NCBI GenBank assembly: GCA_002398105.1
Contig: DHCD01000039.1
Span: 1,899 to 12,745, forward strand
Source: Syntrophomonas sp. UBA4911
GTDB lineage: Bacteria; Bacillota; Syntrophomonadia; Syntrophomonadales; Syntrophomonadaceae
Direction of reading: 5' to 3'
Length of the DNA stretch: 10,847 nt
The translations under genes and the position numbers were made by a program. The notes under the pieces are model-generated. The model made no database searches. It saw only the letters and a list, made by a program, of their open reading frames with translations, and had not been told where the DNA came from. Positions 6,110 through 10,847 of the stretch are shown here, piece after piece (the first letter of the stretch is position 1; every line of letters starts with the position of its first letter).

Positions 6110-6216
6110 AGAAGCAGGGGCAGGCCTGTAATCCTGAATATTGCTTATCAAGGCAGGAGCGGATAATAGAGAAAAAGTTGTACGGACTGAAAGTGGATCA
6201 GGAGGAGGTTAGATGC

Positions 6217-7173
6217 ATGGCTGGAGTTTGGGTTCTGGCTGAGAATCGTGACCTGACCATAGAACTGCTGAATATCGGACGGGACCTGGCGGATAAAGTA
6301 TCGGCGCGGTTAACCGCTTTCCTGCCGGGAGATCGGGACCGGGGCCAGGAATATATTGATTGCGGAGCCGATGAAGTCCTGGTTTTACCGGCATTAAATC
6401 CAGAGCAGACTGTTGATGCTTATATTCCGGTAATAGTTGACGAGGGGCGGCGGGAGCAACCGGATATTTTTTTACTGTCCGGGACATTAAGGGGAAGGGA
6501 ACTGGCGGCCCGGATCGCTGCTCGTCTTGACACCGGTTTGTGCAGCCAATGTACGGCTCTGAATATTGACGAAAAGACCGGATTATTAGTAATGGAACGT
6601 TTAATCTTCGGAGGGGCGGGTATACAGAAAGTAGTCTGCCAGACACGTCCGCAAATGGCTACTATCGCTCCTCGAACCTTTGAACCTGCCCGGCGGCAGA
6701 ACCGGGAAGGTAAAATACGGGAGCTCCCCGCATCTCCGGAGTCGGCGGTAAAAATACTGGAGAGAAAGCCCAAAGACCGTGCTGCCGGCAGCATAACTGA
6801 AGCCAAAGTAATAATCTGCGTCGGCCGGGGGATAGAGAAACAAGAAGACCTGGCCCTGGTCAATAAATTGGCGGCGGCGACGGGAGGAGAGATAGGGTGT
6901 ACCCGGCCTATTGCGGAAGAGCTGCACTGGATGCCGGAAGATACGTGTATAGGCTTATCGGGAAAACAAGTCAAACCCGAGCTTTATATAGGGGTGGGTA
7001 TCTCCGGCCAGATACAGCATATTACCGGAATTAGGGACGCCAAAGTGATATGTGCCGTAAACAATGATGACCAGGCGCCTATCTTTGATGCGGCGGATTA
7101 CGGGATAGTGGGCAACCTGTATGAGGTGCTGCCTGAACTGACGCGGCAGCTAGAAAAGATAACCAATAAATAG
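6217..7173 (+). CDS. etfA: Electron transfer flavoprotein alpha subunit, FixB-like
   Basis: This 318-residue ETF alpha subunit carries FAD. The N-terminal half is the alpha/beta domain (GVWVLAENRDLT near residues 3-14, GADEVLVLP, LSGTLRGRELAARIAARL). The C-terminal FAD domain starts at VGRGIEKQEDL and has the signature VKPELYIGVGISGQIQH (252-268) and DQAPIFDAADYGIVGN. There is no N-terminal ferredoxin extension, unlike CarE or other large EtfA forms. The start is ATG 6217, chosen because GGAGGAGGT (6201-6209) is well placed. An in-frame TTG at 6178 would add 13 residues without a ribosome binding site. It lies 107 nt after etfB. It resembles E. coli FixB/YdiR, but no FixC/FixX-type quinone oxidoreductase follows. 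Confidence 0.93.
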   Translation: MAGVWVLAENRDLTIELLNIGRDLADKVSARLTAFLPGDRDRGQEYIDCGADEVLVLPALNPEQTVDAYIPVIVDEGRREQPDIFLLSGTLRGRELAARIAARLDTGLCSQCTALNIDEKTGLLVMERLIFGGAGIQKVVCQTRPQMATIAPRTFEPARRQNREGKIRELPASPESAVKILERKPKDRAAGSITEAKVIICVGRGIEKQEDLALVNKLAAATGGEIGCTRPIAEELHWMPEDTCIGLSGKQVKPELYIGVGISGQIQHITGIRDAKVICAVNNDDQAPIFDAADYGIVGNLYEVLPELTRQLEKITNK

Positions 7174-7201
7174 AGAAAAATTGAGCCGAACACGGGTGCC
7201 G

Positions 7202-7261
7202 TAAAAGGCACGGTTTAATAGGGAACCTTGTTGAACCATACCTTAAACCGATACGGAAAAG
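7202..7261 (+). repeat. 60-bp direct repeat, copy A (cobalamin-riboswitch-like core)
   Basis: This copy is 56/60 identical to 8049-8108, with differences at 7227, 7231, 7243 and 7244. It contains an 8-bp inverted repeat CGGTTTAA (7211-7218) / TTAAACCG (7243-7250). Just outside, GTGCC (7196-7200) pairs with GGCAC (7207-7211). The run GGTGCC - loop - GGCAC - TTTAATAGGGAA resembles the 5' half of a cobalamin riboswitch, but the later conserved boxes (such as GCCACTG) are not seen. It lies 29 nt after the etfA stop. Confidence 0.75.
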
Positions 7262-7269
7262 AAAAACAG

Positions 7270-7301
7270 AGAGGCGTTGCCCCGTAAGGGATAGCGTCTC
7301 T
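7270..7301. terminator. Shared terminator hairpin between converging genes
   Basis: As plus-strand RNA, 7270-7283 pairs with 7288-7301 around a GUAA tetraloop, with one C-A mismatch and three G.U pairs. The downstream tract is only AT-rich (TTAATATAATTT). On the minus strand the wobbles become mismatches, but a good T-tract follows (TGTTTTTCTTTT). The hairpin lies between etfA and the converging toxin gene and probably serves both. Confidence 0.6.
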
Positions 7302-7316
7302 TAATATAATTTACAA

Positions 7317-7643
7317 TTATTTGTTTAAGATGCTCTTGTCATCATCTTGCCGACAATCCTGTATATCATCCACAAATACTTGATTGCCAGTGATCTGATA
7401 AACGATCCGATACCTTTTATTTGATAGTATATAACGGTATTTGCCGACTGGAAGATATGGACGATCATACACAGGATAACGGAACGGGTCGGTTCGGAGA
7501 TTCCGGATATCTTTAAGCAATCCATCCAAAAGCCTGTTTGCTGCATTAACGCTGACACGCGCTAAAAAATCGAAATGGTCATACATTCTGCCATTTGCAT
7601 CGGATGCAATAATGACCTGATATACTTTTTCATCACGCTCCAT
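7317..7643 (-). CDS. RelE/ParE-family toxin of a type II toxin-antitoxin module
   Basis: This 108-residue basic/aromatic protein carries the hallmark C-terminal half of the RelE/ParE fold: LPVGKYRYILSNKRYRIVYQI (about residues 64-84), then a strand VFVDDIQDCRQD. Members either cleave mRNA on the ribosome (RelE) or poison gyrase (ParE), and the sequence alone does not separate these. ATG 7643 overlaps the antitoxin stop by 11 nt and has AAGGGAG at 7656-7650 as ribosome binding site, so the two are translationally coupled with the antitoxin first. The length is typical. The pair lies opposite to both flanking redox operons, which suggests insertion. The partner is antitoxin 7633-7920. Confidence 0.85.
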   Translation of the reverse strand: MERDEKVYQVIIASDANGRMYDHFDFLARVSVNAANRLLDGLLKDIRNLRTDPFRYPVYDRPYLPVGKYRYILSNKRYRIVYQITGNQVFVDDIQDCRQDDDKSILNK

Positions 7644-7920
7644 ACTCCGCTCCCTTGGAGATGGCTTCTCTCATGTTTTTTTCGAACTCATCAACCGTAT
7701 ATCCTTGAGTTCCAAGCAAACGGGAACGTTCCGCCGAAAGCAAACGCTCGGCTGTTGCCAAATCATCCTCGCGCCGGTTGAATGTTTCCATATCCATGAT
7801 AACTGTATCGCCGACGCCATTTTTGGTTAAAAATACAGGTGCTTTCGTTTTACGGCAAATATCAGCGATACTGTTGTAATTTTTCCGAAGCTCACTTGAT
7901 GGCTTAATTATTGTACTCAA
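7633..7920 (-). CDS. Phd/YefM-family antitoxin
   Basis: This protein of about 95 residues has an N-terminal Phd/YefM DNA-binding fold (IIKPSSELRKNYNSIADICRK, then APVFLTKNGVGDTVIMDMETF) and a charged C-terminal region that would wrap the toxin. I prefer TTG 7920 because GGGGTGAG (7932-7925) is spaced correctly for it. GTG 7929 would add three residues but has no room for a ribosome binding site. Phd-type antitoxins neutralise the toxin and, with it, repress their own promoter. A 25-bp palindrome centred on the -10 box upstream fits that. The stop overlaps the toxin start by 11 nt. Confidence 0.87.
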   Translation of the reverse strand: MSTIIKPSSELRKNYNSIADICRKTKAPVFLTKNGVGDTVIMDMETFNRREDDLATAERLLSAERSRLLGTQGYTVDEFEKNMREAISKGAEYGA

Positions 7921-7944
7921 TTTTCTCACCCCGGATAGTCAAAT

Positions 7945-7983
7945 TTATATCAGTATTATACCCATATAAGACTAAAATAACAA
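7945..7983 (-). promoter_or_regulatory. Toxin-antitoxin promoter with a nested operator palindrome
   Basis: On the minus strand TTGTTA (7983-7978), a 17-bp spacer and TATAAT (7960-7955) form the promoter, with a start near 7948. Around base 7957 two inverted repeats share the same centre: GTAT-T-ATAC (7953-7961) and TTATAT / ATATAA (7945-7950 / 7964-7969). The resulting 25-bp imperfect palindrome pairs at 10 of 12 positions per arm and covers the -10 box, as expected for antitoxin autorepression. Confidence 0.65.
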
Positions 7984-8026
7984 GAACGAAATTACTGATA
8001 AGTTACGCCCTTGCCTACACTTCAAA

Positions 8027-8036
8027 TTGTATACAA
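8027..8036. promoter_or_regulatory. Perfect 10-bp palindrome TTGTATACAA upstream of nuoE
   Basis: This palindrome has the form of GntR/FadR-type operators (tnGTnnnACna-like). A similar TTGGTATACAA lies at 3891-3901, upstream of the acyl-CoA dehydrogenase promoter. It may be chance because it is short and A+T-rich. No regulator of that family is in the window. I see no convincing -35/-10 pair for the nuoE operon in 7930-8140. Confidence 0.25.
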
Positions 8037-8048
8037 AAGAAAAACGCC

Positions 8049-8108
8049 TAAAAGGCACGGTTTAATAGGGAAACTTATTGAACCATACCCCAAACCGATA
8101 CGGAAAAG
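8049..8108 (+). repeat. 60-bp direct repeat, copy B
   Basis: This is the second copy of the element at 7202-7261, in the same orientation, 847 bp further on. It lies in the leader region of the nuoEF operon, 32 nt before the small ORF at 8140. The 8-bp internal stem of copy A is reduced to 6 bp (CGGTTT / AAACCG) by the CC substitution. The GGTGCC arm is shortened to GCC-TAAAA-GGC. The toxin-antitoxin pair and the terminator lie between the copies. Confidence 0.75.
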
Positions 8109-8139
8109 CCCGGCTGCCGTTGGAGGAAAAGGAACGCGA

Positions 8140-8244
8140 ATGGAGAAGTTTATTGATAGGATTTGGTTGCTTCGGATTGACGCGCTTCCCGTTCTTCCCA
8201 TGATGTTGGGGAAGGGCGGACATAAAGGAGGGTTCGTACCATGA
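8140..8244 (+). CDS. Possible 34-residue leader ORF overlapping nuoE
   Basis: ATG 8140 follows AAAGGAA (8128-8134) and a further GGAGG (8122-8126). The frame runs 34 codons to a TGA that overlaps the nuoE start (ATGA, 8241-8244). Such an overlap would couple its translation to nuoE. The peptide (MEKFIDRIWLLRIDALPVL..., ending HKGGFVP) has a short hydrophobic middle and no family I recognise. A 6-bp hairpin (CTTCCC 8194-8199 / GGGAAG 8209-8214) lies inside. It may be a leader peptide or a chance frame. Confidence 0.3.
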   Translation: MEKFIDRIWLLRIDALPVLPMMLGKGGHKGGFVP

Positions 8245-8744
8245 CGGCGGAGTTGCGTAAAGAGGAAACGGCGGAGGAGTTTCATAAACTCATCCAAGGC
8301 TATCCCCCGGAAAAGCGATATATCATTCCTATCATGCATGAATTGCGGCGTTGTTATCAATATCTGCCCCGGCCTGCCCTGGAGATGCTGGCGGACCATA
8401 TGCAGGTGCCGTTCAGTCAGGTATACGGCGTAGCTACCTTTTATAAAGCCTTCAGTCTGGTTCCCAAAGGCAGGGTGAACCTGAAGCTTTGCGACGGCAC
8501 CACCTGCCATATCAAAGGCTCGCAAGGACTGATTGATGAAATCTATCGCACCCTGGGGATCAGGCCGGGAGAAACTACCGGCGACCGGCAGTTTTCTTTA
8601 GAGACAGTCAATTGCATCGGAGCCTGCGCTCTGGCTCCGGCTTTAATCGTGGACGAAAAGGTTTATGCCCAGGTATCGAATGCCCGGCTGCAGGAAATCA
8701 TTGAGCAGAACAGGAGGGGCGAAGATGGCACAGAAAGCAATTGA
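8241..8744 (+). CDS. nuoE: NuoE-like 24-kDa [2Fe-2S] subunit of an NADH-linked complex
   Basis: This 167-residue protein is the thioredoxin-like ferredoxin subunit found as NuoE, HydC or HndA. It binds one [2Fe-2S] cluster through C84 and C89 (LCDGTTCH) and C125 and C129 (NCIGACALAP), all present. The N-terminal helical part contains the typical VYGVATFYKAF (61-71). It works with NuoF to move electrons between NADH and other iron-sulfur centres, in the cytosol or at a membrane complex. ATG 8241 has an excellent ribosome binding site AAGGAGGG (8225-8232). The 3' end overlaps nuoF by 20 nt. The length is normal for clostridial hydrogenase or formate dehydrogenase versions. HydC/HndA are alternative names, since the catalytic subunit lies outside the window. 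Confidence 0.93.
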   Translation: MTAELRKEETAEEFHKLIQGYPPEKRYIIPIMHELRRCYQYLPRPALEMLADHMQVPFSQVYGVATFYKAFSLVPKGRVNLKLCDGTTCHIKGSQGLIDEIYRTLGIRPGETTGDRQFSLETVNCIGACALAPALIVDEKVYAQVSNARLQEIIEQNRRGEDGTESN

Positions 8745-10539
8745 CCCGGCCGTCCGGATCCTGGTTTGCTGCGGTACCGGCTGCATAGCCAACGGCGGCT
8801 TGGAAGTATTGGCCGCTCTGCGCAGCGGATTGGCCCACCGGAACGATATGGAGGTGGAGAGCAGCGACTCGGCGCTGGTCACCGGCTGCCACGGGCTCTG
8901 CGCCCAGGGGCCTTTTGTCAGGATTCTTCCTCAGGATATCACCTACTGCCGGGTTCAGGCCAAGGACGTGGAAGAGATAATTGCGAAAACCCTGGAGGGG
9001 GGAACGCTGATCAAGCGCCTCCTGTTCCGGGATTCGCAGCGCAAGGAGTTCATAAGCTGCCGGCAGGATATTGATTTTTACCGCCATCAGCATAAAATTG
9101 CCCTGCGCAATGTGGGAGAAATCAATCCCGACTCTCTTGACGAATATATGGAAAGAGGCGGATACCAGGCTCTGCGGAAAGCGCTGGAGGATATGAGCCC
9201 TGACCAGGTCATTGCAGAGGTCACCCGCTCCGGCCTGCGGGGCCGGGGCGGGGGAGGCTTTCCCACCGGGCGGAAATGGCTGTCCTGCGCCGCCACTGCT
9301 GATTCGCCCCGTTATATCGTTTGCAACGGGGATGAAGGCGACCCGGGGGCTTTTATGGATGAGAGCATGATGGAGGGCGATCCCCATTCCATCCTGGAAG
9401 GCATGATCATATGCGCTTATGCGATCGGAGCCTCCCGGGGTTTTATCTATGTGCGGGATGAATATGAGAATTCGGTGCGCAGACTGGAAAAAGCCATTAA
9501 AGACGCCCGCGCCCGCGGTTTCCTGGGTACTGACATCCTGGGCCGGAGCCTGGATTTTGATATAGAGATCGTCCGGGGCGGGGGCGCTTTCGTGTGCGGG
9601 GAAGAGACCGCCCTGCTCCGTTCCATTGAAGGCGAAGCCGGCGAGCCCCGGGATAAATACATTTTTCCCAGTGAAAAAGGGCTCTGGGGACAGCCTACGG
9701 TGATCAACAATGTTGAGACCTGGGTCAATATCCCGGTCATCATCGTCCATGGCGCCGACTCCTTTGCCTCCGTCGGCACGGAGAGCAGCAAAGGAACCAA
9801 GGTGTTTTCCGTGGTGGGCAAAGTGCTTCATACCGGACTGGTGGAAGTGCCTATGGGTACCACCTTGCGCAGGATTATTTTCGATATCGGGGGCGGAGTT
9901 CCCCGGCGGCGTAAATTTAAAGCGGTCCAGACCGGCGGCCCTTCAGGCGGCTGTATACCGGAATCCGGTCTGGACATGCCGGTGGATTTCGATTCCCTGC
10001 GGCAAGCAGGTTCCATGATGGGGTCCGGAGGCATGATCGTCATGGACGACCGTACCTGCATGGTGGAGATAGCCCGCTATTATACTAATTTTTTAGCCGG
10101 CGAATCCTGCGGTAAATGTACTCCCTGCCGGGAAGGTTTGCGCAGTTTGCTGGAAGTTCTGACGCGGATCTGTCACGGCCAGGGGAACCCTGGCGATCTG
10201 GACCGGCTGGAAGAGATCGGCGAGACCATGCGCCTGGCCTCCCTCTGCGGATTGGGGCGTACTGCTGCCAATCCCGTACTTTCGACCCTGCGCTATTTCC
10301 GCGACGAGTATAGGGCTCATATCAGCCAGAAACGCTGCCCGGCCGGAGTTTGCCCCGAGCTTACCGAGCTGTATATCGACGCGGTTCTCTGCAACGGCTG
10401 TACCCTGTGTGTGAAATACTGCCCCACCCGGGCTATTAGCGGCCAGGTCAGGCAAGTCCATGTGATCGACCGGGAAAAATGCATCCGCTGTGGTGAATGT
10501 GTCAGCCGCTGCAACCAGGATGCGGTCCTGGTGCGGTAA
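8725..10539 (+). CDS. nuoF: NuoF/HydB-like NADH-binding flavoprotein with extra ferredoxin domains
   Basis: This 604-residue subunit oxidises or reduces NAD(H) with FMN and [Fe-S] clusters. Domains in order are an N-terminal thioredoxin-like [2Fe-2S] domain (VCCGTGC, C16/C20; TGCHGLC, C55/C59), and the FMN/NADH core with GRGGGGFPTGRKW (173-185) and NGDEGDPGAF (201-210). An SLBB-type linker follows, then the N3 [4Fe-4S] site C462/C465/C468 (SCGKCTPCREG) with C508, and a C-terminal 2x[4Fe-4S] ferredoxin domain (C556/C559/C562/C566 and C586/C589/C592/C596). The extensions mark the HydB/HndC type of soluble NAD-linked, often bifurcating, hydrogenases and formate dehydrogenases. ATG 8725 has AGGAGG at 8712-8717; a start at 8665 is in frame but lies inside nuoE. 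The last cluster motif ends CN, not the usual CP. Base composition is clearly more G+C-rich than the acyl-CoA dehydrogenase operon. Confidence 0.94.
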   Translation: MAQKAIDPAVRILVCCGTGCIANGGLEVLAALRSGLAHRNDMEVESSDSALVTGCHGLCAQGPFVRILPQDITYCRVQAKDVEEIIAKTLEGGTLIKRLLFRDSQRKEFISCRQDIDFYRHQHKIALRNVGEINPDSLDEYMERGGYQALRKALEDMSPDQVIAEVTRSGLRGRGGGGFPTGRKWLSCAATADSPRYIVCNGDEGDPGAFMDESMMEGDPHSILEGMIICAYAIGASRGFIYVRDEYENSVRRLEKAIKDARARGFLGTDILGRSLDFDIEIVRGGGAFVCGEETALLRSIEGEAGEPRDKYIFPSEKGLWGQPTVINNVETWVNIPVIIVHGADSFASVGTESSKGTKVFSVVGKVLHTGLVEVPMGTTLRRIIFDIGGGVPRRRKFKAVQTGGPSGGCIPESGLDMPVDFDSLRQAGSMMGSGGMIVMDDRTCMVEIARYYTNFLAGESCGKCTPCREGLRSLLEVLTRICHGQGNPGDLDRLEEIGETMRLASLCGLGRTAANPVLSTLRYFRDEYRAHISQKRCPAGVCPELTELYIDAVLCNGCTLCVKYCPTRAISGQVRQVHVIDREKCIRCGECVSRCNQDAVLVR

Positions 10540-10551
10540 GGAGGAAAAAAG

Positions 10552-10847
10552 ATGCGAGTCAAAATCAATGGTCAGGAAATAGAAGCCGCCGCCGGGGAGA
10601 CGATTCTGGAAGCGGCGCGCCGGCATGACATTCCCATTCCTACCCTTTGTTATCATGCCGCCTTTGGCGGCCAGGGGCATTGCCGCTTATGCCTGGTGGA
10701 AGTCGCCGCCCAGGGGGATAAACGCCTGGTGGCCTCCTGTACTTACCCGATCACTGCGGAAATAGAAGTAAGCACCAGTACTCCTTTGATTGAAAGACTC
10801 CGGGGCGACATCATCCGGCTGCTTTACCGGCAGGCTCCCGGCAGTGA
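10552..10847 (+). CDS. NuoG/HydA-type [2Fe-2S] N-terminal domain, partial (cut at window end)
   Basis: The frame opens at ATG 10552, 12 nt after nuoF, with ribosome binding site AAGGAGG (10538-10544), and is open for 98 codons to the window edge. It begins MRVKINGQEIEAAAGETILE, typical of the N-terminal ferredoxin domain of NuoG, HydA and formate dehydrogenase alpha. The four cluster cysteines are present: C33 (PTLCYH), C44 and C47 (HCRLC) and C63 (ASCTYP). In such operons this gene encodes either an [FeFe]-hydrogenase HydA, a molybdopterin formate dehydrogenase, or a shorter ferredoxin-like adaptor. The visible part does not discriminate, because the catalytic domain would lie downstream. 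Confidence 0.88.
   Translation, partial: MRVKINGQEIEAAAGETILEAARRHDIPIPTLCYHAAFGGQGHCRLCLVEVAAQGDKRLVASCTYPITAEIEVSTSTPLIERLRGDIIRLLYRQAPGS

Noticed and set aside
6178..6216. Upstream TTG start for etfA
   Set aside because: The strong GGAGGAGGT lies within this stretch and serves ATG 6217. The extension has no ribosome binding site of its own.
8698..9831. Long minus-strand ORF (377 codons) antisense to nuoF
   Set aside because: It is a shadow of the G+C-rich nuoF codons. The plus-strand protein has all expected cofactor motifs and the minus frame has none.
1..10847. CRISPR array, integrase, transposase or replication origin
   Set aside because: There are no regularly spaced repeats, no recombinase or transposase motifs, and no DnaA-box cluster that I could see. 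The only direct repeats are the 60-bp pair and short ones already listed.

Overview
The window looks like a chromosome segment of an anaerobic, Clostridia-type Firmicute, perhaps a Peptococcaceae/Pelotomaculum- or Syntrophomonas-like fermenter or syntroph. The reasons are strong GGAGG ribosome binding sites, frequent TTG starts, an acyl-CoA dehydrogenase with its own electron transfer flavoprotein (ETF), NADH-linked NuoE/NuoF-type subunits with bacterial-ferredoxin extensions, a cyclic-di-GMP-I riboswitch, and a Gram-positive-style secreted/anchored surface pair. The genus is inference, not a sequence match.

Left third (1-3243, genes on the minus strand). A ketopantoate-reductase-family gene (95-1018) is followed, after a 520-bp stretch with no convincing gene, by a two-gene surface operon read leftward. 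Its parts are a promoter (3243-3215), a cyclic-di-GMP-I riboswitch (3195-3114), a rho-independent terminator (3096-3059), a DUF916-like membrane-anchored Ig-type protein (3003-2038), a small secreted beta-sandwich protein (2009-1542) and a strong terminator (1420-1378). Surface protein production is therefore probably set by intracellular c-di-GMP through premature termination.

Middle (3376-7301, plus strand). A MarR-family regulator has a promoter with a palindrome in its spacer. It precedes an acyl-CoA dehydrogenase - EtfB - EtfA operon with its own TTGACA-18-TAGAAT promoter. The ETF subunits resemble the E. coli FixA/FixB (YdiQ/YdiR) branch. No fixC or fixX follows, so the electron acceptor or donor for the ETF is not encoded here.

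Right third (7202-10847). A minus-strand Phd/YefM - RelE/ParE toxin-antitoxin pair, with a palindrome centred on its own -10 box, sits between the ETF operon and the next redox operon. It is bracketed by two direct copies of a 60-bp element that differ at only 4 positions and carry a cobalamin-riboswitch-like core (TTTAATAGGGAA). After it come nuoE, nuoF (with an N-terminal [2Fe-2S] domain and a C-terminal 2x[4Fe-4S] domain) and the start of a NuoG/HydA-like [2Fe-2S] protein cut by the window edge. This is the layout of an NADH-linked, possibly electron-bifurcating hydrogenase, formate dehydrogenase or related complex. Together with the acyl-CoA dehydrogenase/ETF operon it suggests reduction or oxidation of an acyl-CoA linked to NADH/ferredoxin metabolism.
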